Of a DNA stretch of 64,000 bases, positions 1-7,427 are shown piece after piece. The position numbers and the translations under genes were made by a program. Within the stretch, counting starts at the first letter, position 1, and every line of letters begins with the position of its first letter. The notes beneath the pieces were generated by a model that saw only the letters and a list, made by a program, of their open reading frames with translations, was not told where the DNA came from and ran no database searches. This stretch comes from Curtobacterium pusillum (GTDB lineage Bacteria; Actinomycetota; Actinomycetes; Actinomycetales; Microbacteriaceae): positions 868,001 to 932,000 of the forward strand of contig CP018783.1 of assembly GCA_002025645.1 (NCBI GenBank), given 5' to 3'.

Positions 1-1
1 A

Positions 2-772
2 GCGCCCGAGCGCGTCGGCGGGATCAAGCTGCTGCCCGTCGAGACGCCCGACGGCAAGCTCACCCCCGAGCTCATCGACAAGGAGGCCTGGGGCTGGGGC
101 GACGAGCACCGTGCCCAGCCGCTCGTCGTGTCGATCACGCAGACCACCGAGCTCGGCACCGCCTACACCGTGGAGGAGATCCGCGCGATCGCGGACCACG
201 TCCACCCGCTGGGCATGACGCTGCACATGGACGGTGCCCGCATCTCGAACGCCGCGGCGACCCTCGGCCTGCCGCTCCGTGACTTCACGACCGACGCCGG
301 GGTGGACGTGCTGAGCTTCGGCGGCACGAAGAACGGGATGCTCTACGGCGAGGCGATCGTCGTCCTGAACCCGGCCGCGTCGGAGGGCCTGCACTACCTC
401 CGGAAGATGAACATGCAGCTCTCGTCGAAGATGCGGTTCGTCTCGGCGCAGCTCATCGCGCTGCTGACCGACGACCTGTACCTCCGGTCGGCCGGGCACG
501 CCAACGCGATGGCCGCTCGGCTGCGCGGTGCGCTCGAGGCCCGGATCGCGGACGGCACCATCCGGGGCGTCGGGTTCAGCCAGGAGACCCGCGCGAACGG
601 CGTGTTCGCGACCCTGCCCGCGGGCGTGGCGGACCGACTGCGGCAGCACTTCCGGTTCTACGACTGGGACGCCAGCCGGAACGAGGTCCGCTGGATGTGC
701 TCGTTCGACACCTCCGAGCAGGACATCGACGACTTCGTGGCCGCCCTGACGCGGGAGCTCGACGCGGTCTGA
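2..772 (+). CDS. Low-specificity L-threonine aldolase (5' end missing)
   Basis: This is a PLP-dependent beta-eliminating lyase that cleaves L-threonine or L-allo-threonine to glycine and acetaldehyde in the cytoplasm. The frame is open from base 2, so the N-terminus lies outside the window; about 256 residues are visible. The segment LHMDGARISNAA carries the PLP-contacting Asp, and SFGGTKNG carries the Schiff-base lysine, both typical of the threonine aldolase fold. The C-terminal small domain ends with FDTSEQDIDDFVAAL, which is usual for the family. The stop is followed 17 bp later by the next start, and the -10 hexamer of that gene begins just after the stop, so the two genes look separately transcribed. 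Confidence 0.93.
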   Translation, partial: APERVGGIKLLPVETPDGKLTPELIDKEAWGWGDEHRAQPLVVSITQTTELGTAYTVEEIRAIADHVHPLGMTLHMDGARISNAAATLGLPLRDFTTDAGVDVLSFGGTKNGMLYGEAIVVLNPAASEGLHYLRKMNMQLSSKMRFVSAQLIALLTDDLYLRSAGHANAMAARLRGALEARIADGTIRGVGFSQETRANGVFATLPAGVADRLRQHFRFYDWDASRNEVRWMCSFDTSEQDIDDFVAALTRELDAV

Positions 773-778
773 CGCACG

Positions 779-784
779 TAGAAT
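779..784 (+). promoter_or_regulatory. -10 hexamer of a leaderless promoter
   Basis: TAGAAT lies five bases before the GTG at 790. That spacing puts the transcription start at or next to the start codon. No convincing -35 is visible in the end of the aldolase gene. Confidence 0.5.
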
Positions 785-789
785 CTCGT

Positions 790-2256
790 GTGACCTCCGA
801 GACCCCTGGACCCAGCGGCATCCTCCCCGAGGACCTGATCGTCACGCTCCGGGTCCTCGAGCAGATGCCGTCGATCGACGAGTCGCACCCCGACTTCGTG
901 CGGGTCCGCCAGGCGACGGCGAAGATGTTCAAGGCCGTGAAGCGAGCGCACCGCCTCGAGAAGCGGGCGGTCATCGCCGAAGCGGATCGCCGGGTGATCG
1001 CCGCGACGGCGACCGGGGCCGCCGATCGGATCGACGACGAGACGCGCGGGGTCCCGATCCGCTCCTCGACCACGGCGCTGACCGCGGGCACCCTGCTGAA
1101 GTCGCGCCCGTGCTACATGTGCAAGCAGCAGTACACGGTCGTCGACGCCTTCTACCACCAGCTCTGCCCCTCGTGCGCGGCGATGAGCCACGCCAAGCGT
1201 GACGCCCGGACCGACCTGAGCGGCAAGCGGGCGCTGCTCACCGGCGGTCGGGCGAAGATCGGCATGTACATCGCGCTCCGGCTCCTGCGAGACGGCGCGC
1301 ACACCACCATCACGACGCGGTTCCCGCGTGACGCAGTCCGCCGGTTCACGAGCCTCCCGGACTCCGCCGAGTGGATCTCGCGCCTCAAGGTCGTCGGCAT
1401 CGACCTCCGCGACCCCGCTCAGGTCATCGGTCTCGCCGACGACGTCGCCGCGGCAGGCCCGCTCGACATCCTGATCAACAACGCCACCCAGACCGTGCGC
1501 CGGTCGACCGGCGCGTACCAGCCCCTCGTCGACGCCGAACTCGCGCCGCTGCCGGACGGTCCGCTGCCCGAGCTCGTGACCTTCGGCCACACGAACGACC
1601 AGCACCCGCAGGCGCTCGCCCACTCGGTCTCGGCGCACCCGATCCTGGCCGCGGCCGCCGCCCGGGCCGACGAGCTCACCGAGCTTGCCATGGCTCCGGG
1701 GTCCAGCTCGCTCGAACGCCTCGCCACGGGCACCGCGATCGACGCCGGCGGACTCGTCCCGGACCTGCACGACGTGAACTCCTGGACGCAGCACGTCGAC
1801 GAGGTCGACCCCCTCGAGATGCTCGAGGTGCAGCTGGCCAACACCACGGCGCCGTTCATCCTCATCTCCAAGCTCCGTCCCGCCCTGGCGGCGAGCCCAT
1901 CGGACCGGACGTACGTGGTGAACGTCAGTGCCATGGAAGGAGTGTTCGGCCGCGCCTACAAGGGACCGGGGCACCCTCACACGAACATGGCGAAGGCCGC
2001 GGTGAACATGCTCACCCGCACGAGCGCCCAGGAGATGTTCGAGACCGACCGCATCCTGATGACGAGCGTCGACACCGGCTGGATCACCGACGAACGTCCG
2101 CACCCGACGAAGGTCCGGCTGGCGGAGGAGGGCTTCCACGCCCCGCTCGACCTCGTCGACGGCGCCGCCCGCGTGTACGACCCGATCGTCCGCGGTGAGT
2201 CGGGCGACGACCTGTTCGGGGTGTTCCTGAAGGACTACCGGCCGAGCTCGTGGTGA
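790..2256 (+). CDS. SDR-family oxidoreductase with N-terminal Cys4 knuckle and no catalytic Tyr
   Basis: The protein has 488 residues from the GTG at 790; an open frame continues upstream, but the -10 TAGAAT supports this start. Residues about 1-105 are charged and helical. Residues 108-129 hold two CxxC pairs (C108, C111, C126, C129) separated by 14 residues, resembling a zinc knuckle. A Rossmann fold follows, with the cofactor loop TGGRAKIG (151-158) and the structural motif LINNAT. The active-site serine region VVNVSAMEG is present, but where the family has YxxxK the sequence reads THTNMAK-like, with Thr in place of the catalytic Tyr and the Lys retained. At 488 residues it is about twice a classical SDR. 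The reaction is unknown; it may be a non-redox or scaffold SDR, or use another acid. Confidence 0.85.
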   Translation: MTSETPGPSGILPEDLIVTLRVLEQMPSIDESHPDFVRVRQATAKMFKAVKRAHRLEKRAVIAEADRRVIAATATGAADRIDDETRGVPIRSSTTALTAGTLLKSRPCYMCKQQYTVVDAFYHQLCPSCAAMSHAKRDARTDLSGKRALLTGGRAKIGMYIALRLLRDGAHTTITTRFPRDAVRRFTSLPDSAEWISRLKVVGIDLRDPAQVIGLADDVAAAGPLDILINNATQTVRRSTGAYQPLVDAELAPLPDGPLPELVTFGHTNDQHPQALAHSVSAHPILAAAAARADELTELAMAPGSSSLERLATGTAIDAGGLVPDLHDVNSWTQHVDEVDPLEMLEVQLANTTAPFILISKLRPALAASPSDRTYVVNVSAMEGVFGRAYKGPGHPHTNMAKAAVNMLTRTSAQEMFETDRILMTSVDTGWITDERPHPTKVRLAEEGFHAPLDLVDGAARVYDPIVRGESGDDLFGVFLKDYRPSSW

Positions 2257-2263
2257 CCGATCG

Positions 2264-2677
2264 TCAGCGCTCCGCGGCGTCGAGGTGTCGGACGAGCCCC
2301 GCCGCGTCCGCCGTCATCGTGTCGAAGATCCGGTAGAGGGTCTCGGATCGGTCCACCGGGCCCACCGCGAAGCAGCGCTTCCCGAGGCCGAAAGCGATCC
2401 CCGCCTCGATGTGCGCCGCGGCACCGGCGGGGAGCACGAGCACGAACCGATCGGCCTCGCGGAGGGCCTCCAGGTCCTGCGCGAAGAGCTTCTGGATCCC
2501 CGGGTCGTCGAGCGCCGCCTCGTCCGCTCCGCCCGGCGCGGCGAACGCCGACGCGTCGTCGTCGTACTGCGCGCGGACGAAGCTGTAGGTCGACGCTCCG
2601 GACCGTTCGAGTGCATCCACCACCTGGAGGACAGCGTCCCGGTTGCGCCAGCTCCCCGCGATGAAGAAGTCGCTCAT
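2264..2677 (-). CDS. Small protein with nucleoside 2-deoxyribosyltransferase-like fold
   Basis: This 137-residue protein starts FFIAGSWRNRD, a first beta strand and turn like those in nucleoside 2-deoxyribosyltransferases and related DUF4406-type proteins. The second half, ADRFVLVLPAGAAAHIEAG followed by IAFGLGKRCFAVG, matches the fold's pattern of a hydrophobic strand, a small-residue loop and a conserved Glu before a Gly-rich turn. The true activity is unknown; a nucleotide hydrolase or sensor is as likely as a transferase. It converges with the SDR gene, with stops 7 bp apart. A TAGCGT hexamer six bases before the ATG suggests leaderless transcription. Confidence 0.75.
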   Translation of the reverse strand: MSDFFIAGSWRNRDAVLQVVDALERSGASTYSFVRAQYDDDASAFAAPGGADEAALDDPGIQKLFAQDLEALREADRFVLVLPAGAAAHIEAGIAFGLGKRCFAVGPVDRSETLYRIFDTMTADAAGLVRHLDAAER

Positions 2678-2683
2678 GCGGCC

Positions 2684-2689
2684 ACGCTA
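2684..2689 (-). promoter_or_regulatory. -10 hexamer TAGCGT of a leaderless promoter
   Basis: On the minus strand TAGCGT lies six bases before the ATG at 2677. TTCGGC is found 18 bp further upstream and could serve as the -35. Confidence 0.5.
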
Positions 2690-2816
2690 GCGAAGCCGGT
2701 TCAGTCGGCCGAACCGTCCCCTGACAGGGCATCCCTGTCGACGGCACCCGGTCGTTGTGTCGATCCCGACGCGGGCCACCGTGACCCGTCGACCTGTTTT
2801 CGAGGAGCCACGGCTG

Positions 2817-2942
2817 ATGAGCGACCCGAGCCTGAGCTTCCTCGTCTACACCGCGGAACCAGGCTCCCCGACGGCGGACGCACTCCGCGTGCTTGGCAGC
2901 ATCGCTGCGACCGACGAGCGCGCGGTCCCGACCGCCAGGTGA
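2817..2942 (+). pseudogene. C-terminal remnant of an XRE-family regulator (MmyB-like ligand-binding domain)
   Basis: The 41 residues SDPSLSFLVYTAEPGSP then TADALRVLGSIAATDE match the extreme C-terminus of the MmyB-like ligand-binding domain found in long XRE-family regulators of actinobacteria, as I recall the family pattern. No helix-turn-helix or remaining PAS-like domain can be found in any frame upstream, where only about 140 bases separate it from the preceding gene. It therefore looks like the leftover tail of a deleted regulator. The frame stays open to 2757. A short functional peptide cannot be excluded, since a GAGGAG-like ribosome site stands near the ATG. Confidence 0.55.
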
Positions 2943-2970
2943 GTGCGGGTCGCGACGACGGCCAGCCATC

Positions 2971-3012
2971 GGACTGGAGGCACGGTGCGGGCTGGCACCG
3001 TGCCTCCAGTCC
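2971..3012 (+). repeat. Conserved GC-rich palindrome, terminator-like
   Basis: A perfect 18-bp inverted repeat, beginning GGACTGGAGGCACGGTGC, surrounds a 6-base loop. It lies between a plus-strand remnant and the minus-strand tRNA genes, the place of a bidirectional terminator. No T-run follows. The same sequence, with few changes, recurs at 8491, 17369, 26581, 42854, 58143 and 59423. Confidence 0.85.
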
Positions 3013-3085
3013 GTCAGGCGGTCCGGATCCGGGTCGCCGCCGCCGCGGCGAGCAGTATGACGGCGCCGGCGCGCCCGGAAACGAT

Positions 3086-3115
3086 GAAAGCCCCCCGGCG
3101 AACCGGAGGGCTTTC
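3086..3115 (-). terminator. Intrinsic terminator after the tRNA-Glu pair
   Basis: On the minus strand GAAAGCCCTCCGG pairs with CCGGGGGGCTTTC around a TTCG tetraloop, 9 bases past the end of the nearer tRNA. One position is a G-T wobble, and the following T-run is poor. Confidence 0.75.
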
Positions 3116-3124
3116 GTGTCGGTG

Positions 3125-3197
3125 TGACCCCAGCGGGATTCGAACCCGCGTTACCGCCGTGAGAGGGCGACGTACTAGGCCGCTATACGATGGGGCC
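3125..3197 (-). tRNA. tRNA-Glu (anticodon CTC), copy 2
   Basis: The 73-base minus-strand sequence folds as a standard cloverleaf with acceptor GGCCCCA pairing with TGGGGTC. The anticodon loop carries CTC, and the T arm contains GGTTCGAATCC. CCA is not encoded. It appears identical to the copy at 3274-3346. Confidence 0.97.
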
Positions 3198-3273
3198 GTC
3201 ACACATGGGAATCCCCCGCCCTGGAGCGGGGGTCTCGTGCTCGTTGCCGGAGTCGGAGGCAAGCCACCTGTGG

Positions 3274-3346
3274 TGACCCCAGCGGGATTCGAACCCGCGT
3301 TACCGCCGTGAGAGGGCGACGTACTAGGCCGCTATACGATGGGGCC
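3274..3346 (-). tRNA. tRNA-Glu (anticodon CTC), copy 1
   Basis: The sequence is the same as the gene at 3125-3197 and lies 76 bp upstream of it in the same direction. The spacer contains a short hairpin (CCCCCGC and GCGGGGG around 3211-3230). The two copies probably form one transcript. Confidence 0.97.
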
Positions 3347-3436
3347 GTTCCGACAACTCGACAAGTATTGCACAAGCCCCGCGCCCTGCCAAAACGAGGC
3401 GTGTCGCCCGGGTGTGCCGTCATGCCCCGGTCGGAA

Positions 3437-3442
3437 TACGGT
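3437..3442 (+). promoter_or_regulatory. -10 hexamer TACGGT of a leaderless promoter
   Basis: TACGGT lies six bases before the ATG at 3449. No clear -35 is seen. Confidence 0.4.
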
Positions 3443-3448
3443 GGATCG

Positions 3449-4288
3449 ATGAGGCTGCGGATCGGTCTGTCGGGGTGGCAGTACGACTCCTGGCGCGGCG
3501 ACTTCTACCCGACCGGAGTGCCGAAGCGACGCTGGCTGGAGTACGCGGCCGAACGGTTCCGCACGGTCGAGGTCAACGGGTCGTTCTACTCGCTCCAGCG
3601 CCCGGAGCGGTACCGTGCGTGGCGTGCGTCGGTGCCGCCGTCGTTCCGGTTCGCGCTGAAGGGCGGACGGTACGTCACCCACATGCTGCGGCTCCGGAAC
3701 GTCGACACGGCGCTGGCGAACTTCTTCGCGTCCGGCCCACTCGAGCTCGGTGCGACGCTCGGGCCGGTCCTCTGGCAGCTGCCCGAAGCCCTCCTGCCGG
3801 CGCCAGCGGTGCTCGACGAGTTCCTCGCGCTGCTCCCGCGGACCCACGGCTCCGCCGCGGCGCTCGCTGCACGCCACGACGACAAGGTCGAGGACCCGTC
3901 GCTCCACGCCGAGGACCCGGCCCGGCGGATCGACCATGCGCTCGAGATCCGGGCCGCGGGCATCGGCGACGAGCACCTCGAGGTACTCCGCCACCACCGG
4001 GTCGCCCTGGTCGACTCGCACGCGGGCGACTTCCCGCGCTTCCGGGTCGACACCGGTGCCCCCATCGCGTACCTCCGCCTGCACGGTGCGCCGCGGACCT
4101 ACCACGACGGGTACTCGCCGCAGGCCCTCGGACGGTGGACGTCGACCATCGTGGACCACCTCGATGCCGGGCGCGACACGTTCGTGTACTTCGACAACGA
4201 CGCCGAGCGGCACGCGCCACGGGACGCCCTCACGCTCGACCGCCTCGTCGCCGACCGCCTGCACAGGCGGGCCGACAGCGGCGGGTGA
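3449..4288 (+). CDS. DUF72 domain-containing protein
   Basis: This 279-residue protein belongs to the DUF72 (YecE-like) family of TIM-barrel proteins. Family signatures are IGLSGWQYDSWRGDFYP at the start, VEVNGSFYSLQRPERYRAW (about residues 38-56) and FRFALKGGRYVTH. The C-terminal strand VYFDNDAERHAPRDA matches the family motif for a conserved Asn-Asp pair. The biochemical function of the family is not established. The start at 3449 is preferred over an upstream ATG at 3422 because family members begin with this strand and a -10 hexamer stands six bases upstream. Confidence 0.9.
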   Translation: MRLRIGLSGWQYDSWRGDFYPTGVPKRRWLEYAAERFRTVEVNGSFYSLQRPERYRAWRASVPPSFRFALKGGRYVTHMLRLRNVDTALANFFASGPLELGATLGPVLWQLPEALLPAPAVLDEFLALLPRTHGSAAALAARHDDKVEDPSLHAEDPARRIDHALEIRAAGIGDEHLEVLRHHRVALVDSHAGDFPRFRVDTGAPIAYLRLHGAPRTYHDGYSPQALGRWTSTIVDHLDAGRDTFVYFDNDAERHAPRDALTLDRLVADRLHRRADSGG

Positions 4289-4291
4289 TCC

Positions 4292-4304
4292 GTGCCTCCA
4301 GGCC
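4292..4304. repeat. Half copy of the conserved palindrome
   Basis: GTGCCTCCAGGCC matches one arm of the palindrome family. It lies between the convergent DUF72 and MBL genes, but the partner arm is missing, so it looks like a decayed copy. Confidence 0.45.
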
Positions 4305-4319
4305 GACCGCCGCGCCGCC

Positions 4320-4955
4320 TCAGACCGTGAGCGACTCGCCGGGCGCGAGCAGCACGAGCGCGCCGCCGGGCTCGACCGCCTCGCGCAGGCGACCGGTGTG
4401 CATGCCGTACCCGATCTCGGAGAGCGTGGCCTCGTGGACGGGGTACGCGCGACGCGGCGCGACCGCGGCGACGTAGTCCATCATCTCGGCGACCTTGAGC
4501 CACGGGGCACCGACGGGTGCTGCGAGCACCTCGACGGGGGCGCCGGGCTCGGTGTAGGAGTCGCCCGGGTAGAAGAGCCTGCCGTTGACGAGGACGCCCG
4601 TGTTGTCGATGACCGGGATGCTCGAGTGGATCACGTTGTGGCGGGTGCCGTGGAAGGTCAGGTCGAACGGGCCGACCGAGCGGTGGTCGCCGTCCGTGAC
4701 GACGTCGATCCGGACGCCGGTCTCGGCGAGCGCCGCGGCGACCCCGGCGGGGCCGATGACGATGGCGTCGGGGTTGCGTGCGAGGATGCCGGCGAGCTGC
4801 TCCGGTGTGACGTGGTCGGGGTGCTCGTGGGTGAGGACGACGGCGACGACGCCGGTGGTCTCGACCGGGCGGGTGAAGTTGCCGGGGTCGATGACGAGGC
4901 GGGCGTCGCCCTCGGTGACGATCTGGCAGGCGTGTTCGAGCTTGGTGACCTCCAT
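4320..4955 (-). CDS. MBL-fold metal-dependent hydrolase
   Basis: The protein has 211 residues. It resembles the UlaG/YycJ-like group of metallo-beta-lactamase fold hydrolases. LTHEHPDHV (about residues 42-50) is the HxHxDH zinc site, and D23 in IDPG, FYPGDSY and YPVHEATLS supply other expected ligands. The substrate is unknown. The open frame runs much further upstream, but family members begin with MEVTKLEHAC, and TAGGGT stands seven bases before this ATG. It lies just past the LacI gene on the same strand, separated by a GC-rich tandem repeat. Confidence 0.9.
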   Translation of the reverse strand: MEVTKLEHACQIVTEGDARLVIDPGNFTRPVETTGVVAVVLTHEHPDHVTPEQLAGILARNPDAIVIGPAGVAAALAETGVRIDVVTDGDHRSVGPFDLTFHGTRHNVIHSSIPVIDNTGVLVNGRLFYPGDSYTEPGAPVEVLAAPVGAPWLKVAEMMDYVAAVAPRRAYPVHEATLSEIGYGMHTGRLREAVEPGGALVLLAPGESLTV

Positions 4956-4962
4956 GCGGCCG

Positions 4963-4968
4963 ACCCTA
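4963..4968 (-). promoter_or_regulatory. -10 hexamer TAGGGT of a leaderless promoter
   Basis: TAGGGT on the minus strand lies seven bases before the ATG at 4955. Any -35 would fall in the GGGGC-rich repeat and is not recognisable. Confidence 0.4.
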
Positions 4969-4970
4969 CG

Positions 4971-5056
4971 CGGGGCGGGGCGGGGCGGGGCGCGGCGCGA
5001 GCGGCGGCGCGCGGCGCGAGCGGCGGCGCGCGGCGCGAGCGGCGGCGCGCGGCGCG
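4971..5056. repeat. GC tandem repeats (5-bp and 19-bp units)
   Basis: About four CGGGG units are followed by three copies of a 19-bp unit, AGCGGCGGCGCGCGGCGCG, whose A residues fall at 5000, 5019 and 5038. The array abuts the LacI stop codon. It is likely to vary in copy number. Confidence 0.9.
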
Positions 5057-6064
5057 TCACGCCCGCGGCGGCCCCGTCGTCGCTCGCACCACGAGGTGCG
5101 CCGGCGCCGCCGGCAACGGCCCCGCGGCAGCCCCGTCCACCTCGGCGAGCACGGCCCGGGCGGCCGTCCGTCCCTGCGCCTCCGGGTCCTGGGCGACGGT
5201 GGTCAGCCCGACGACCTCGCCGTACTCGTGGCCGTCGATGCCGATCACCGACACGTCCTCCGGCACCGAGAGTCCGGCGCGGCGCGCGGCGAGCACCACA
5301 CCGAGCGCCATCTCGTCCGAGGCGCAGAAGACCGCGGTCGGCCGGGCCACGGCGCCGCGCGCGAAGAGTGCGTCGCCCGCGTCGACACCTCCCGCGAACG
5401 AGAACCGTCCGTCGAGCACCCACTCGTCCCGCACGCTGAGACCGCGACCGGCCATCGCGTCGACGAACCCGTCGCGTCGGAGCCAGGGCACGGCGACGTT
5501 CATGCCCGCCTCGTCCTGCCCGCCGACGTAGGCGACGTCCCGGTGCCCGAGTCCGCAGAGGTGGTCGACGGCGATCCCGGCGACCACGACGTCGTCGACC
5601 CCGACGTTCCGCAGGCCGGCGGCCGGCCCGCCGATCACGATCATCGGGTGCCGGGCGAGTTCGAGCTCGGCGCGTTCGGTCTCGTCGAGCACGAGCGAGA
5701 GCAGCACGAGGGCGTCGACGCGGTGCCGGAGCATGGAGCGCCGGAACGCCCGGTCCCGGTCTCCCCCCGGTCCGCCGAGGTTGTACAGCACGAGGTCGTA
5801 CCCCGCCCGCCGCAGTTCCGCGTCCACCCCACCGAGCGCCTTCACGTAGAACCACCGGTCGATGACCGGCACCACGACCCCGACGGCGCGCTGCCGTCCG
5901 GTGGCGAGGCCGGCCGCCGCCGAGCTCGGGACGTACCCGAGTTCGTCGGCGACCCGCCGCACCTGGTCGATGGTGGAGTCGGCGACCGTCGACATGCCCC
6001 GCAGTGCGCGGGACACCGTCGACTTGGACAGGCCGGTGACGGTCGCGATCTCCTGGATGCCCAT
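5057..6064 (-). CDS. LacI-family transcriptional regulator of the sugar importer
   Basis: This 335-residue regulator has a LacI helix-turn-helix at residues 2-24 (IQEIATVTGLSKSTVSRALR) and a hinge near YVPSSAAAGLATG. A periplasmic-binding-protein-like sensor domain follows, with VGVVVPVIDRWFY, ALVLLSLV and FCASDEMALGVV. It probably represses the adjacent ABC importer until its sugar binds. It is the last gene of that run, 20 bp after the small membrane protein, so it may control its own expression. A near-perfect LacI-type operator stands before the binding-protein gene. A GTG two codons upstream (6070) is an alternative start. Confidence 0.93.
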   Translation of the reverse strand: MGIQEIATVTGLSKSTVSRALRGMSTVADSTIDQVRRVADELGYVPSSAAAGLATGRQRAVGVVVPVIDRWFYVKALGGVDAELRRAGYDLVLYNLGGPGGDRDRAFRRSMLRHRVDALVLLSLVLDETERAELELARHPMIVIGGPAAGLRNVGVDDVVVAGIAVDHLCGLGHRDVAYVGGQDEAGMNVAVPWLRRDGFVDAMAGRGLSVRDEWVLDGRFSFAGGVDAGDALFARGAVARPTAVFCASDEMALGVVLAARRAGLSVPEDVSVIGIDGHEYGEVVGLTTVAQDPEAQGRTAARAVLAEVDGAAAGPLPAAPAHLVVRATTGPPRA

Positions 6065-6070
6065 GGCCAC

Positions 6071-6084
6071 TGTCTGGAGGCCCG
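6071..6084. repeat. Half copy of the conserved palindrome
   Basis: TGTCTGGAGGCCCG resembles the left arm of the palindrome family. It sits in the 20-bp gap between LacI and the membrane-protein gene, without a matching right arm. Confidence 0.35.
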
Positions 6085-6510
6085 TCAGCCGTCCGACGCC
6101 CGGGTCACGTCCGACGCGGGGCCGGTCCGCGCTGGCGCGGCGACGGGTCGCGTCGCGCGGGTCCGCCGCCGTCCGGCCGGCGCGAGTTCGTCCCACCCGA
6201 CGTGCCGGTGCACGCGGGCGCCGACCGGCGCCGCCGTCCGCGGGGCCACTGCCGACCGGGGTGCCGGAGCCGCGGGTGCGCCTCCGATGCCGTCGGCCGA
6301 CGCCGTGCGCCGGAGCACCGACACCCGCCACCGGTCGAGGGCGACGATGCCGAGCACGCACACGAGCAGGGTGAGCGCCCATCCGAGGGCCGGACGCCCG
6401 GTGACCTCGCAGAAGACCGTGACCCCGAGGAACAGGACGCCGAACATCCCGACGAAGCCGATCGCCTCCTCGATGCGGGCGGTGGGACGGGACGGAGCAC
6501 GTTGCGCCAT
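6085..6510 (-). CDS. Small membrane protein in the sugar importer operon
   Basis: This 141-residue protein has two membrane segments, AIGFVGMFGVLFLGVTVF (about residues 14-32) and LGWALTLLVCVLGIVAL (about 40-57). A basic, Pro/Ala-rich cytoplasmic tail of about 80 residues follows. I do not recognise the family. Its ATG lies 5 bp after the stop of the permease gene, so it is co-transcribed with the importer and precedes the LacI gene. Its role in transport is unknown. Confidence 0.75.
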   Translation of the reverse strand: MAQRAPSRPTARIEEAIGFVGMFGVLFLGVTVFCEVTGRPALGWALTLLVCVLGIVALDRWRVSVLRRTASADGIGGAPAAPAPRSAVAPRTAAPVGARVHRHVGWDELAPAGRRRTRATRPVAAPARTGPASDVTRASDG

Positions 6511-6515
6511 GGCCG

Positions 6516-7427
6516 TCAGCCCTTCACGCCACCGGCGGTGAGGCCGGCCACGATGCGCCGCTGGAAGACGAGCACGAGGATCACGAGCGGGATCGTCACG
6601 ATCGTCCCCGCCGCCATCACCGCCGTGTAGGGCTCCTGGTGCGGCTGCGTGCCGGCGAACGACGCGATGGCGACGGTGACCGGCTGGGTGGCGTCCGATG
6701 ACAGCTGGGACGAGATGAGGTACTCGTTCCAGGACGAGATGAACGCCAGGATCGCGGTGGTGAACACGGCGGGGGCGGCCAGCGGCATGATGATCCGCCG
6801 GAACGCCTGCACACGGGTGCACCCGTCGATGCGTGCGGCCTCCTCGAGGTCCCACGGCATCTCGCGGAAGAAGCTCGCGAGCGTGTAGACGGTGAGGGGC
6901 AGCACGAACGAGATGCTCGGCAGGATCAGCGCCTGGTACGTGCCCATCCAGCCGATGTCCGTGAACAGCTGGAACAGCGGCGAGATGAGCGCGACGCCCG
7001 GGAACATCGACGCGGCGAGGATCGCGCCGGCGATGAGCGACTTGCCCTTGAACTCCAGGCGGGCCAGGGCGTACGCCGCGCTCGTGCCGACGAGCAGGGC
7101 GATGATCGTGACGACGCCGCCGATGAGCAGGCTGTTCGCGAGCGCCCGGCCGAGGTGGTTGCCGAGCGACGTCGAGAACGCCGTGGCGTAGTTGTCGAGC
7201 GTCACGTGCGTTGGCCAGGGGGTGGCGTCGAAGGTGAACCCGACGTCCCGGAAGCTCGTCACCACCATCCAGTAGAACGGCAGCAGGCACCACACCGCGA
7301 TGACGGTGGCCTGGATGCCGGTGCGGAGCTTCGAGCCGGTGTGGCGCTGGACTCTCACGTCGGAACGGTCGACGGCGATGTCGCGTGCACGGGCGTTGGA
7401 CCGGGGGCGGTCGGCTGCGAGGGTCAC
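6516..7427 (-). CDS. Carbohydrate ABC transporter permease (MalG type)
   Basis: The 303-residue inner-membrane permease belongs to the MalG family of the CUT1 carbohydrate importers. It has six predicted membrane spans, the first at VIAVWCLLPFYWMVVTSF. The cytoplasmic EAA loop reads EEAARIDGCTRVQAFRRI (about residues 193-210), which docks with the ATPase. The start is a GTG overlapping the previous stop by 4 bp (GTGA), showing translational coupling with the MalF-type partner. No ATPase gene is present, so a shared MsiK-like ATPase encoded elsewhere probably drives the system. Confidence 0.95.
   Translation of the reverse strand: MTLAADRPRSNARARDIAVDRSDVRVQRHTGSKLRTGIQATVIAVWCLLPFYWMVVTSFRDVGFTFDATPWPTHVTLDNYATAFSTSLGNHLGRALANSLLIGGVVTIIALLVGTSAAYALARLEFKGKSLIAGAILAASMFPGVALISPLFQLFTDIGWMGTYQALILPSISFVLPLTVYTLASFFREMPWDLEEAARIDGCTRVQAFRRIIMPLAAPAVFTTAILAFISSWNEYLISSQLSSDATQPVTVAIASFAGTQPHQEPYTAVMAAGTIVTIPLVILVLVFQRRIVAGLTAGGVKG

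Noticed and set aside
658..2139. Long antisense open frame opposite the SDR gene
   Set aside because: It is a GC-rich shadow frame with Arg-, Gly- and Val-heavy low-complexity composition and no recognisable domain. The same holds for long antisense frames at 18515-20869, 21543-24725, 25570-28812, 38156-41170, 43708-46833 and 52823-55393.
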